Positions 25,700 to 34,948 are shown, counted from the stretch's first letter. The stretch: DNA of 35,235 nucleotides from Bacteroidia bacterium (GCA_030731845.1 JANQTF010000321.1:1-35235); one strand, 5' to 3'. Made by a program: numbers and translations. The notes: generated from the sequence alone by a model not told the origin.

Positions 25700-26677
25700 A
25701 TGAAACATCTATTTATTCTCTTCGCAGGCCTGTTTCTCTCAGGTATGGTATCCGCTCAAAACGTGGGAATAGACCAGCCATCACCAGTCAATAAGCTGGA
25801 CATCAGTGGAAACCTGAGTGTTGGCGAAGCCTATTCCGGAACATTCGCGGCTCCAGCCAATGGCGCTATTTTTCAAGGATTCGTGGGAATTGGCACCAAT
25901 GCCCCGAGTAACCTTCTGAGCATAGAAGGCTCGCAGGGCGCTTTTTTTGTCCACCCCTATTTCCCGCCTTTTAATAAAACGGTGCTCGTAGCCAGCTTTG
26001 GCGGAGAAACTGCAGGGCCACAAATCCGCTTTGAGGGACCAGGAAATTCTTTTATCGACATTGGCAACGATTCCTCCAATAATTTTGTCCTCGAAACCTC
26101 TGATAACGTTCGCTTGCAGGTCAATCAGGATGGACTGATCGGCATGGGAACGACCACCCCTCTGAGTGATTTGCATATTCGCCAAAGCAATTCTCTTTTC
26201 CCAAATCCCTCCACCGGTGGGTTGAGGCTGGATAATGGCAGCTCCAGTTGGCAGATCTGGCATAGCAACAACTTTCTCAGTTTTGGCTTTCAGAACGTGA
26301 GGGTTGCTTATATCGAAAACAGCTCCGGTGCCTATGTCACGACTTCCGATTTTCGGTTGAAAAGAAACATTGAACCCATGAGCAACACCCTTGACCGCGT
26401 GATGGCCCTCCGCCCGGTATCTTTTCATTATGTGCATCAGACAGCAGATGAGCCAAAAGTACAAGGCTTTATTGCCCAGGAGGTGGAGCCATTGTTTCCA
26501 GAGGCCGTTCATCAGGATGAGAACGGCGACATGCGCGGCATTTCCTACTCCGACTTTGGCGTCATTGCCATCAAAGCCATTCAGGAGCAGCAGGAAATCA
26601 TAGATGCCCAGCAAGCGGTGATCGAAGATCTCGTGAAACGACTCGAAGCCCTCGAACAATCCACAGGTGACAAGTAG
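25700..26677 (+). CDS. Tail-fibre-like protein with S74 intramolecular chaperone domain
   Basis: 325 residues. It has a signal peptide (ending GMVSAQ), then beta-rich segments with repeated VGIGT/IGMGT turns (GFVGIGTNAPSNLLSIEG, LIGMGTTTPLSDLHI). The C terminus is a peptidase S74 chaperone domain: SDFRLKRNI with the S216 and K221 dyad, RVMALRPVSFHY, VQGFIAQEVEPLFPEAV and YSDFGVIAIKAIQEQQ. A final coiled coil follows (IIDAQQAVIEDLVKRLEALEQ). In phage tail spikes this domain trimerises the protein and cuts itself off. In Bacteroidota such exported versions are common surface fibres. It is 19 nt after the T9SS cargo gene and is probably co-transcribed. No other phage gene is present. Confidence 0.9.
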   Translation: MKHLFILFAGLFLSGMVSAQNVGIDQPSPVNKLDISGNLSVGEAYSGTFAAPANGAIFQGFVGIGTNAPSNLLSIEGSQGAFFVHPYFPPFNKTVLVASFGGETAGPQIRFEGPGNSFIDIGNDSSNNFVLETSDNVRLQVNQDGLIGMGTTTPLSDLHIRQSNSLFPNPSTGGLRLDNGSSSWQIWHSNNFLSFGFQNVRVAYIENSSGAYVTTSDFRLKRNIEPMSNTLDRVMALRPVSFHYVHQTADEPKVQGFIAQEVEPLFPEAVHQDENGDMRGISYSDFGVIAIKAIQEQQEIIDAQQAVIEDLVKRLEALEQSTGDK

Positions 26678-26707
26678 TCAGTTGTGCAGGATAATTCTGA
26701 TCCAGCT

Positions 26708-26745
26708 ATCCCCAATCGGCTCATCTTGCTGATTGGGGATTTTAT
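26708..26745 (+). terminator. Terminator after the S74-domain gene
   Basis: atccccaatc (26708-26717) pairs with gattggggat (26731-26740), then tttatt follows. It lies 30 nt after the stop. The remaining bases to 26922 contain no evident gene and should hold the promoter of the CoA-transferase gene. Confidence 0.85.
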
Positions 26746-26922
26746 TATGCCTGAAAAAGCCTGCACCTGCAAGGGAGTGCTACGTGCCTGGGAAACGATG
26801 ATATTTGTTTGTGGGCGAACTAGCAAATGCTGTTGGGGAAGGGGGATTGAAGCCTCAATTTAGCGGCCATCACAGGGTGTGACCAAGGATCACATTCTTC
26901 ACATTCACCTTCATTCACTGCG

Positions 26923-28215
26923 ATGCGCCAAATCCTTTCGAAAACACAGTTTGTCTCCGCCGAAACAGCCGTCTCTTGCATCAAATCAGGCGACCGGGTG
27001 TTCATCCACAGCGTGTCAATGACCCCTCACCACCTCGTAGCAGCCATGGTAGCACGGGCGGGAGAACTCCGCAATGTAGAGCCGCTACACATTCATACTG
27101 AAGGGCCAGCTCCCTACCTCGACCCAGCTCTCTCCCAGAGCTTTCATCTCAATGCCTGCTTTGTGGGAGGAAACGCCAGAAAAGCCATCCAACACGGGTA
27201 TGGGGATTACATTCCGGTATTTTTGAGCGAAATGCCCGCCTTGTTTCGTGCCGGAATTCTTCCTATTAATGTGGCAATGATCTCGGTTTCTCCGCCCGAC
27301 AAGCACGGCTACTGCTCTCTCGGTTCTTCGGTTGATATTACCCTGGGAGCACTAGAGTCTGCCAAGATTGTGATTGCGGAGATCAATCCACAAGTGCCGC
27401 GCACCCATGGCGACGGGTTTATTCATATTTCAGAGATTGATTATGCTGTGGAGGTCAACAACCCCATTTTTGAGGTTCCCCTCAGGCAAATCACCGACAT
27501 TGAGCGAAAAATAGGCCGCTATATCGCCGATTTGGTAGATGACGGAGCTACCCTCCAAATGGGCATTGGTGGCATTCCTGATGCCGTGCTAGAAGAACTA
27601 AAAGGCCACCAACGCCTTGGCGTTCACACAGAGATGTTTTCCGATGGATTGATCGACCTCGTGGAGCAAGGCGTAGTGACAGGAGAGGAGAAAAAAGTGT
27701 TGCCACACAAGGTTACTGCAACTTTTGTGATGGGTTCCAAGCGGGTCTATGATTTCATTGACGACAACCCCAAGGTGGTTATGAAAGATGCTGCCTTTAC
27801 CAATGACACGGCCATTATTCGCAAAAACCCCAAGGTCACGGCGATCAACAGCGCCATCGAGATCGACCTGACGGGCCAGGTGTGTGCAGACTCCATCGGT
27901 CCAACCCAGTTTTCGGGTGTTGGAGGCCAAATGGACTTCATTCGGGGAGCATCTTTGTCAAAAGGAGGCAAGCCCATCATAGCGCTTGCGTCTGCGACCC
28001 GGGGCGGTGAGTCCAAAATTGTGCCTTTCCTGAAGGAGGGTGCGAGCGTGACGACCACTCGCGCACATGTGCACTACGTGATCACGGAGTTTGGCGTCGC
28101 CAATCTCTATGGCAAAAACCTACGGCAGCGGGCAAAACTTCTGATCGAAATTGCTCATCCAGACCATCGCGAAGCCCTCGACAAGGCAGCATTTGAGCGG
28201 TTTCAGAGAATGTAG
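26923..28215 (+). CDS. Acetyl-CoA hydrolase/CoA-transferase family protein (4-hydroxybutyrate CoA-transferase-like)
   Basis: 430 residues, standard for the family. It would move CoA between acetyl-CoA and another carboxylic acid, or hydrolyse acyl-CoA, in the cytoplasm. The catalytic glutamate is E237 in GVHTEMFSDGLIDL. Other family motifs are MTPHHLVAAM near the N terminus, SPPDKHGYCSLGSSVD, MGIGGIPDAVL, GVGGQMDFIRGASLSKGG and the C-terminal AHVHYVITEFGVANLYGK. The length and motifs favour the 4-hydroxybutyrate/acetate CoA-transferase branch over propionyl-CoA:succinate transferase, but the substrate is not proven. It stands alone between two terminators. Confidence 0.9.
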   Translation: MRQILSKTQFVSAETAVSCIKSGDRVFIHSVSMTPHHLVAAMVARAGELRNVEPLHIHTEGPAPYLDPALSQSFHLNACFVGGNARKAIQHGYGDYIPVFLSEMPALFRAGILPINVAMISVSPPDKHGYCSLGSSVDITLGALESAKIVIAEINPQVPRTHGDGFIHISEIDYAVEVNNPIFEVPLRQITDIERKIGRYIADLVDDGATLQMGIGGIPDAVLEELKGHQRLGVHTEMFSDGLIDLVEQGVVTGEEKKVLPHKVTATFVMGSKRVYDFIDDNPKVVMKDAAFTNDTAIIRKNPKVTAINSAIEIDLTGQVCADSIGPTQFSGVGGQMDFIRGASLSKGGKPIIALASATRGGESKIVPFLKEGASVTTTRAHVHYVITEFGVANLYGKNLRQRAKLLIEIAHPDHREALDKAAFERFQRM

Positions 28216-28244
28216 CGAGCAGAGCTCGGCCCAAAATACCAAAG

Positions 28245-28275
28245 AAGGCTGCTCCATGATGGAGCAGCCTTTTTG
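28245..28275. terminator. Bidirectional terminator between convergent genes
   Basis: aaggctgctcca (28245-28256) pairs perfectly with tggagcagcctt (28260-28271) around a tga loop, with T residues following on the plus strand. It can also serve the minus-strand gene ending at 28307. Confidence 0.9.
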
Positions 28276-28306
28276 AAAAACACTCGAGTCCTTCCAGAGA
28301 CGCGTG

Positions 28307-29752
28307 CTAGGTGCTGTGGGCACCTTCGAGAAATAATTTTTCAAGGTTCAACATTTCGAGAAAAGCGTATGGACCCACATTCTCCTCATTCCATTTATCA
28401 ATATTCACCTTGAGGTTTTTGGCGCGGGTTCTGGGCTTGCCGCCAAGCGCCACGCTCAATATTCTCAGCAAAATACGCCCATGCTCCCACTTGGCCCAGG
28501 ATGGTTTGCGCAGGGAGCGCTGAAGACTCAAAATGAGCTGATTCGCCAAATCAAAATCCTCCATCATCACGTAGCTAAGCGCCAGAAAAAATTTGGTCTC
28601 TACCTCAGCATGAAGATACTTTCTCAGGTTCACATCGTTGCGGAGGTTGTACAAAACCCGTGCGGCCCTGCGAAAATCACCATTGAGGAAATAAGCATAG
28701 GAGAGAAATGTGTTGTAGTTCACATAAAAACTCATCCTGTAAGGCTCAATTTCATAGAAGCCGATATACTTATCGACATCATTGAGAAGGGCAGGCAGGG
28801 TCTTGTTGCGAATATGATTCTGCAACTTGGAGAAAAGGAAAAGGGAGGTATTTGCGTTGAAATGATACTGTGTGAGAAGTTCCTCTACCTTGTAATCGAG
28901 GGTTTCAAAGAAGATCTTGGCCTTGTCTATGTTGCCAGCTTGCTCGTGATAGGTATATCGCAAGAAGTTGAAGAGGATATTGATGTTTTGATAGAATGGG
29001 TCATCGTTGTACTCATCGAGGTAGCCGATGGCATTTTCAAACATTGTCTCAATGGGCTCGAGCTCACACCTGATGGAGTCGGGAATGACGATGAAAAGCT
29101 TGGCAAAAATGTGAACAATGGCCTTGAAGATATACAGGCGATGGGAATCGTAGAGATTGTTGATGTTGTCAACCTTCTCCATAATCCTGATCATGTTGGT
29201 GTGGTCAATTTCGCGGCGCTTGAGCTGATAGTCGTCGAATGCGCGAAAAAACTGCACCACCAAATCCACGGCTTTGTCCATGGCCACGGCATAGGCCACC
29301 TGCTGATTATATCGGCTTTTGTAGAAGACGTGGTTTTCGTCGAATGCATGGAGATTTTGCAACTCCTTGTACACGATCATGAGGCCATAGGGGAAATCAA
29401 ACTTCAGCAGTTCCCGCTCCAGCCGCCGGAGGGCGGCCACGGCAATTTCACGGGGATTATTAAACACCAGATCATTGACGTTGAGCACCCGCTGCATGAC
29501 TGCAAGATTGGGGTCCCCTACCCGATTGAGCAGGTAGGCTTCGATCTTCTGGTTGAGCCTCGACTTGAGCACATAAAACGCCGCAGGCGTGATGTCTTCC
29601 TGAGCCAAAAACTGCTTGTCAGGTGCCACAGGATCTTCTCTGATCAGCTTGAGAAAACGAGCGCTTTTGTCTGCCTTGTTTTGTGTAAGGCCAGTATATA
29701 CCTCATCAAATTCGTCTTCGGCTAATTGGCTGACTATCTTATAAAGATCCAT
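28307..29752 (-). CDS. Helical repeat protein of unknown function
   Basis: 481 residues with no signal peptide or membrane segment, so cytoplasmic. It is almost wholly helical and rich in Leu, Phe, Tyr and Asn. Amphipathic helix pairs such as NINILFNFLRYTYHEQAGNI, YNTFLSYAYFLNGDFRRAAR and ETKFFLALSYVMMEDFDLAN look like degenerate TPR units in the C-terminal half. I recognise no named family. It probably belongs to a conserved Bacteroidota hypothetical group that acts as a protein-binding scaffold, but that is inference. It is the sole gene of its transcript, with a terminator at 28245-28271 and a long upstream gap. Confidence 0.72.
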   Translation of the reverse strand: MDLYKIVSQLAEDEFDEVYTGLTQNKADKSARFLKLIREDPVAPDKQFLAQEDITPAAFYVLKSRLNQKIEAYLLNRVGDPNLAVMQRVLNVNDLVFNNPREIAVAALRRLERELLKFDFPYGLMIVYKELQNLHAFDENHVFYKSRYNQQVAYAVAMDKAVDLVVQFFRAFDDYQLKRREIDHTNMIRIMEKVDNINNLYDSHRLYIFKAIVHIFAKLFIVIPDSIRCELEPIETMFENAIGYLDEYNDDPFYQNINILFNFLRYTYHEQAGNIDKAKIFFETLDYKVEELLTQYHFNANTSLFLFSKLQNHIRNKTLPALLNDVDKYIGFYEIEPYRMSFYVNYNTFLSYAYFLNGDFRRAARVLYNLRNDVNLRKYLHAEVETKFFLALSYVMMEDFDLANQLILSLQRSLRKPSWAKWEHGRILLRILSVALGGKPRTRAKNLKVNIDKWNEENVGPYAFLEMLNLEKLFLEGAHST

Positions 29753-30264
29753 GTGCAGGGGGTAAAAACTGATAGGAATTAGGGGCGAAAATAACCTCGT
29801 CCAAAGCAGGGAGTTTTGAAGTGGTTCAAGTAATTCGGAATAAAAGCGGGCAATAATCGAATTCGCATTACCTCAATATGCAAACTACCAGCTAATAAAG
29901 TAAGAATGATTACGTAAAAAATGAAAATTGATTGCCTTTCTCTAAAATCAGGTAGTTTTTTTTCAAAGGTAGCATCTCAGCTATGTGAATCCGACCGATT
30001 TCTTACTGATGATTAACATGGATACAAGGGGAGCTAAAAAGTAAAAATCCCCCCTTTTCAGTAAATAGGAACCATTTCCCTCCTAATATCCGTCTATTTC
30101 TTACCTCAAAAGCATGATCACCGATACCTGCCCCCGCATTGCTTTTTTCCAAGCAAAGAAATAGTCCAAATGTGGTGACGATGCTTGACATCCCGCGCAA
30201 AAATCGCCAGTCTCACCGAAATGAAGCCGGAGGTTTTCTATCGAAGAATCGGTTGAAAGGATTG
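29753..30264. other. Intergenic region, 512 bp, no recognised gene
   Basis: AT-rich with several homopolymer runs (T8 near 29954-29961, a C run near 30049-30054). It separates the unknown helical gene from the SWIM gene. Short frames on both strands (for example 30139-30366 plus and 30003-30200 minus) lack any family features. A TATTTTCG on the minus strand close to 29752, one base from TAnnTTTG, may belong to the promoter of the 28307 gene. Confidence 0.5.
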
Positions 30265-31329
30265 CTACGCACGCATACGCGTGAGGGCAGCTTCCAGACG
30301 AGGCAGTTTCCAGCCATAAGCTTCTACCCGATGCTTCAGGAAGGTGGCCGACAAATGGTCTGCTGAGAGCAGGATCATCCACGCTTCAAAGTCGCTCACC
30401 TGATAGGCAATCGCCGGACTGCGTCGCTCATCGGTCGATTCGTAGTAGCTCCATCGATCGCAAAACAAGGTCATCAGTTGTCGCACCATGCCAGGCCCAA
30501 GAATCTCACGGGACAGGGACGCCAAGACCAGGTCGCTGGTTTTTAACCATTCGAGCCGCAAATAGGAGCTATATTCATCAGGAATCGACACATCAAACTC
30601 TTCAGGATTTTCGATTCCTGATATTGCCTCATACATCGCCAGCCAAATCCGGTGGGCATTGAGCAAATCTCCCAATTTGAGACGGCGCTTGATGTGATCC
30701 TGAAGTGGTTTGAATCGCTGCACCAGCGACCTTCGCAGGATATTTTCTGCCACCTCACTGGCCAGAGACTTTGGTCCCGATTGTGACTCCACCTCTCCAG
30801 GATTGATCTCCATCAGCAAGAGGGTGTCACGCAGCTTTTCCCTGAAATCGCGAATGTCAACAAGGTGCTGCTCGGCGGGGGTGTTCTGATATCGCAGGAA
30901 TGCATCGCGCCACTCGGGCCTCCGGGCGAAAGCCTGCATCAGGAAGGCTTCTTGCATCCCTGCAGGAGTAGCCTTGAATTCTCGCTCAAAAAAATCCTGA
31001 TCCGACACCAGCTGCATGTCTTCTCGCTCGGCGATCTGCTCCACATGGCCATCGATCACGGCCATGGCCACAGCCACAATGTGCTTACAAAAACCGGAAG
31101 CCGAGTAGGGACAATTGCAAGTAGCCACAGGCTCGCCTGCTTCGTCGAGCCCAATGGTTTGAATGTATTTGGCACTGCCCTGCACCTGCCCTTCTATGAC
31201 CAGATCGCGCTCTTTGACCGAGATAATCCTGCCCTTTTGGTAGTAAGAGACACCTCTTTCCATGGTCTGGGGGAGGGTTCGCTCCTCCAGCCAGGGCCGG
31301 GTCAAAAATGCTAGGTGAGGACGATTCAT
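30265..31329 (-). CDS. SWIM zinc-finger protein
   Basis: 354 residues. The SWIM motif C-x-C-x7-C-x-H is complete: C71, C73, C81 and H83 in CNCPYSASGFCKHIVAVAMA. It follows the usual N-terminal strand-rich lead (ERGVSYYQKGRIISVKERD). The rest is helical with no recognised domain. SWIM fingers bind DNA or protein and in bacteria often accompany ATPases. The start is 6 nt after the stop of the HerA-like ATPase, so the two are almost certainly translated from one message. The role is unknown, and an accessory to the ATPase is the natural guess. Confidence 0.87.
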   Translation of the reverse strand: MNRPHLAFLTRPWLEERTLPQTMERGVSYYQKGRIISVKERDLVIEGQVQGSAKYIQTIGLDEAGEPVATCNCPYSASGFCKHIVAVAMAVIDGHVEQIAEREDMQLVSDQDFFEREFKATPAGMQEAFLMQAFARRPEWRDAFLRYQNTPAEQHLVDIRDFREKLRDTLLLMEINPGEVESQSGPKSLASEVAENILRRSLVQRFKPLQDHIKRRLKLGDLLNAHRIWLAMYEAISGIENPEEFDVSIPDEYSSYLRLEWLKTSDLVLASLSREILGPGMVRQLMTLFCDRWSYYESTDERRSPAIAYQVSDFEAWMILLSADHLSATFLKHRVEAYGWKLPRLEAALTRMRA

Positions 31330-31335
31330 GAAAAT

Positions 31336-32886
31336 TTACCGACGTTTGCCCCCTACCCCAAGTACGCCGAGAATGCCTCGTGTGAGCTCTCTGGCCATGG
31401 TCCTGCCGAGCTGGCGCACCATGGTGTTTTTGGATAGCTCCTGAATCAGGGATGGCTCTTCTTTCACAGGCCTGACCTTCTGCTCGGCTTGCGCCTGCTG
31501 CTTCATGGTTTCGCGCTGATCAGCAGATTTGGCGGCCTCCACTTTGGCATTGAGCATCTCATAGGCACTCTCCCGGTCGATCACCTCATTGTATTTGTGA
31601 ATGAGGGCGCTCGACTTGAGAATCGTTTTGATCTCCGCATCGGTGAGCACGTCCATGCGCGACTGTGGCGCGCGAAGCATCGTGTGCACAAGCGGCGTAG
31701 GAATCCCTTTTTCATTGAGGGCTGTGACAAATGCCTCCCCAATTCCGAGCTGGGTGATGAGCTCTTCTACATGATAAAACTCAGAGTCAGGGAAGTTTTG
31801 CACCGCCAATTTGATGGCTTTGCGGTCTTTGGCAGTGAATGCCCGCAGCGAATGCTGGATTTTCAGGCCCAGCTGACTGAGCACCGCCTCGGGCACATCA
31901 TCAGGATTTTGGGTCACGAAGTAGATCCCCACGCCCTTGGAGCGAATCAGCTTGATGATCATTTCGATCTGATCGAGCAATTCGTCGCTGGCTTCTTCAA
32001 AAATCAGGTGGGCTTCGTCGATAAAGATCACAAGCTCGGGCAACTCAGAGTCGCCGCGCTCCGGGAAGGTGGAATACACCTCCGCGAGCAAGCTCATCAT
32101 GAAGGTAGCAAAGAGCTTGGGCCTGTCTTGCAAGTCGGTGAGGCGCAGGATAGAAATGATCCCGCGGCCCTGTGAATCAATGCGGCAGAGATCGTCCACC
32201 TCAAATGATTTTTCTCCAAAAAATCGGTCTGCACCTTGTTGCTCAAGTGCGAGGATTTTGCGCATGATGGTGCCTACTGAGGAGGCAGACATGTTTCCAT
32301 ATTCCTTTTGCACTTCCTCTTTCCCTTCATTTGTCATGAACTGAAGGGTGCGCTTGAGGTCTGCCAGATCAATGAGGGGGAGCCCATTGTCGTCGCAATA
32401 TTTAAAGAGTACGGCAATGATGCCCGCCTGCACATCAGAGAGGTCGAGGATTTTGGAGAAGAGGATGGGGCCAAATTCCGTGACGGTAGCGCGGAGTTTG
32501 GCGCCGGGTTCGTCAGAAAGACTGAGGAACTCCACGGTAGAGCCTGCGGCTTCATAAGGGAAGCCGATTTGGGCGTGGCGTTCGTCGATTTTGGCATGAC
32601 CGGCATTGGCCACAGCCACACCTGACAAGTCGCCTTTGATGTCCATGAGCAAAGAAGGAACGCCTTTATTGGCCAATTGCTCGGCGAGAATTTGCAGGGT
32701 TTTGGTCTTCCCGGTACCGGTAGCGCCTGCAATGAGGCCATGCCGGTTGATCATTTTCATGGGAATTTGAACAAAGGAGCCCGTCTGGGCTTTTCCATCG
32801 AGCATCGCACCGCCTAGCACAAGTGCGTCTCCTTTAAACGTATATCCTGCCTCAATGGCAGACAAAAAAGCTTCTTGCTGACTCAT
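31336..32886 (-). CDS. HerA-like ATPase, YjgR/DUF853 family
   Basis: 516 residues, typical for the family. It is a P-loop ATPase of the HerA/FtsK group that probably works as a ring on DNA. Walker A is GATGTGKT (54-61), followed by LLMDIKGDLSG. Walker B is LVIFIDEAHL, then a sensor-like FVTQNPDDVPEAVL. KLRATVTEFGP and KILDLSDVQAG are also typical of YjgR proteins. The C-terminal tail (LSKNTMVRQLGRTMARELTRGILGVLG, split here by family convention) is basic. It lies between a Uma2-type gene (87 nt upstream) and the SWIM gene (6 nt downstream). The cellular role of this family is not settled. Confidence 0.92.
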   Translation of the reverse strand: MSQQEAFLSAIEAGYTFKGDALVLGGAMLDGKAQTGSFVQIPMKMINRHGLIAGATGTGKTKTLQILAEQLANKGVPSLLMDIKGDLSGVAVANAGHAKIDERHAQIGFPYEAAGSTVEFLSLSDEPGAKLRATVTEFGPILFSKILDLSDVQAGIIAVLFKYCDDNGLPLIDLADLKRTLQFMTNEGKEEVQKEYGNMSASSVGTIMRKILALEQQGADRFFGEKSFEVDDLCRIDSQGRGIISILRLTDLQDRPKLFATFMMSLLAEVYSTFPERGDSELPELVIFIDEAHLIFEEASDELLDQIEMIIKLIRSKGVGIYFVTQNPDDVPEAVLSQLGLKIQHSLRAFTAKDRKAIKLAVQNFPDSEFYHVEELITQLGIGEAFVTALNEKGIPTPLVHTMLRAPQSRMDVLTDAEIKTILKSSALIHKYNEVIDRESAYEMLNAKVEAAKSADQRETMKQQAQAEQKVRPVKEEPSLIQELSKNTMVRQLGRTMARELTRGILGVLGVGGKRR

Positions 32887-32973
32887 GAATCAAGTTTCAG
32901 GTTCAGCCGAAAGGTAGGAAAATTTGGAGAATTTACCGGAAAAATCCCGCGCAGATCAGACTTGCCCCATGAG

Positions 32974-33624
32974 CTATTTCACCGCAGCGGCATAAGCCTG
33001 TGGCTCAAATATCGCCCTCACAGGGATCTCAAACCCCGGCACGGCATGGCTCTTGAGAGTGTCTTTGACCGTGAGCCTCTCTCCCCCTTCATATCCCATA
33101 CTCTCCAGATTAAGGGTGAAGGCCTCCACCGTTTCCTGATCTGCGTCCACAAGCCAATATTCCTGAATGCCATGGGCAGCATAGTCCTGAAACTTGATGC
33201 CTCGATCGCGGGCTTCGGTGCTCTTGGAGAGGACCTCTACCACAAGATCAGGCGCAGGGTGGCGCATGGTGTCACCATCAAATGCATCGGCTACTTCCTT
33301 GCGCCAGAAGCAAATATCTGGCTCATAGTCGTTGCGCGAGAGCGCAATGAGGGCTTTTTCAGTTTGTACTTCTCCCAAAAATCTGGATTCAACGAACAGC
33401 TCCAATAACACCAACAAGCGCTTGCTTGCAATTAAATGCTTCCTTTTTGCAGGAGAATGCATGACCACTTCTCCGTTGATGAATTCTGCTTTGATCTCCG
33501 GAGTTAGCCATTCATAGAACTCATCACGCTTCTCCGCCTCAGACTGAAGGGTGTCCTGCACCCTTTCGAGGAGCAACTTGAGATCTGGTGTGTCCATCAA
33601 CTGAAAGTAAAGGGAAGAAGGCAT
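32974..33624 (-). CDS. Uma2 family protein (DUF820, PD-(D/E)XK nuclease fold)
   Basis: 216 residues from the ATG at 33624. An ATG at 33597 is also possible. A longer reading from 33765 overlaps the MFS gene and adds non-family residues. Nuclease-fold residues are visible: E47 in EFINGEVVMHSP, P102-D103 in YEPDICFW, and E130 with K134 in PDLVVEVLSKST. These match the restriction-endonuclease-like core. YWLVDADQETVEAF is the usual C-terminal strand region. Uma2 proteins are widespread and of unclear role, possibly nucleases. It is 87 nt upstream of the HerA-like ATPase on the same strand. Confidence 0.88.
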   Translation of the reverse strand: MPSSLYFQLMDTPDLKLLLERVQDTLQSEAEKRDEFYEWLTPEIKAEFINGEVVMHSPAKRKHLIASKRLLVLLELFVESRFLGEVQTEKALIALSRNDYEPDICFWRKEVADAFDGDTMRHPAPDLVVEVLSKSTEARDRGIKFQDYAAHGIQEYWLVDADQETVEAFTLNLESMGYEGGERLTVKDTLKSHAVPGFEIPVRAIFEPQAYAAAVK

Positions 33625-33703
33625 GAGAAAAAATAAGTAACTTAAAACTTGTTTGATGACTTCATCAAGATACGAAAATCTCCTCAAAAAGGAGAAGAGG
33701 GCC

Positions 33704-34948
33704 TCACAGGTCAGCCGCCAATTTTGCCCTCGCCTGCCAGCGGGTAGTCGCGTAGAGGCCCGCACAACCGAGCAGGGTGAGCAAGGTCATAACGCCAGCC
33801 AGCACCTGATAGCCGAAATGATCGGCGATGTAGCTCCCAGAGCTCGGCGCAATGATGAACGACACGGACCACAACATGGCATATAGCCCCATGTATCTCC
33901 CCCGATAGCTGGGACTGGCGATCGAAAGCGCATAAGAACTGCCGAAGGGAAAGTTGAAGATTTCCCCAAATGTGATGAGAATCACATAGATCAGGGAGAA
34001 AATCATCGCATCGCCCAGGATCAGCACGGCATACCCTGCACCGATCAGCAAGCCGCCGGCCTGTATCCAATAGATGGGTGTTTTCTTGTGTTCGAGATAA
34101 TGAATGAGGGGCATTTCAAGAATCACAATGATGAGGCCATTGGCTGCCATGAGCAGACCGATGCCACGCTCATTGAGATGCAGCACCTGTTCCCAATACA
34201 CAGGAATGGTGGAAAATACCTGCATGAAAGCCATGGCCACCAGCATTTGTGACAACGCAAAGATCAGAAAGCGGCGGTCGCGGTAGGGAGACAATGCGGC
34301 CACCACCGGTTGAGCAGGTACATCCTTCTCGCTTGGGCTTGGGGGAAGTATTTCGCCCTTCTTTTTCTCCTTCAGACCAAAAATCAGCACGAGGGATGCC
34401 AGCCAACAGGTGATCGCATCAATCACAAAAAGACTGTCGTAGCCACCACTGGCAATGAGAAACCCCGCAGCAGCAGGGCCGATCGAAAACCCCAGGTTGA
34501 TCGCTAGTCGAATCAGAGACAGGGCACGCGTACGATTTTCCGGCACACCGTGTAGTTCCACTGCCGTCATGTTGGCAGGGCGTAGCAAGTCGGCAAATAA
34601 GCTGGTGAAAAACACCGCCAAACATACCTCCACGAGGGTATCTGCCTGCCACAAAACCAGCCACATCCCGCCGGCGAGCCAGAGACTCAGCACTTGAACC
34701 CGCAGATAACGCCACTTATCGGTGAGCCACCCCCCGATAAAATTGCCGCCCAAAGATCCTAAGCCAAAAAAGCTCATGACCATGCCTGCCTCGGCAAGGG
34801 AAAATCCTCGGGATTTGGTGAGATAAATCGTCAAAAATGGCAACACCATGGCCCCTGCCCGATTCACGAGCATCACCAAAGCGAGAAGCCACACATCTCT
34901 AGACAACCCTCGAAAGGTGTTCAGATACCGTTGAAATAAGCCATTCAT
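33704..34948 (-). CDS. Major facilitator superfamily (MFS) transporter
   Basis: 414 residues from the ATG at 34948. A GTG at 34987 adds a cysteine/histidine-rich leader unlikely to be translated. About 12 hydrophobic segments are visible, in two halves split by a charged loop near 190-230 (LKEKKKGEILPPSPSEK). The loop between segments 2 and 3 carries the MFS motif A in the form GNFIGGWLTDKWRYLRV. The protein sits in the inner membrane. The sequence resembles drug-efflux type (DHA1/MdtH-like) transporters, but no substrate can be assigned. The Uma2-type gene follows after 79 nt. Confidence 0.88.
   Translation of the reverse strand: MNGLFQRYLNTFRGLSRDVWLLALVMLVNRAGAMVLPFLTIYLTKSRGFSLAEAGMVMSFFGLGSLGGNFIGGWLTDKWRYLRVQVLSLWLAGGMWLVLWQADTLVEVCLAVFFTSLFADLLRPANMTAVELHGVPENRTRALSLIRLAINLGFSIGPAAAGFLIASGGYDSLFVIDAITCWLASLVLIFGLKEKKKGEILPPSPSEKDVPAQPVVAALSPYRDRRFLIFALSQMLVAMAFMQVFSTIPVYWEQVLHLNERGIGLLMAANGLIIVILEMPLIHYLEHKKTPIYWIQAGGLLIGAGYAVLILGDAMIFSLIYVILITFGEIFNFPFGSSYALSIASPSYRGRYMGLYAMLWSVSFIIAPSSGSYIADHFGYQVLAGVMTLLTLLGCAGLYATTRWQARAKLAADL

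Noticed and set aside
25700-26677. S74 protein as evidence of a prophage
   Set aside because: It has a bacterial signal peptide and no capsid, tail, integrase or lysis genes nearby.
28481-29725. 414-codon plus-strand frame opposite the helical protein gene
   Set aside because: Its Val/Ile/His-rich composition mirrors the antisense of Asn/Asp/Tyr/Met-rich codons. The minus-strand frame has its own ATG, a terminator and plausible helices.
33625-33765. Extended N terminus for the Uma2 protein
   Set aside because: It would overlap the MFS gene and adds residues unlike the family. The ATG at 33624 or 33597 fits better.
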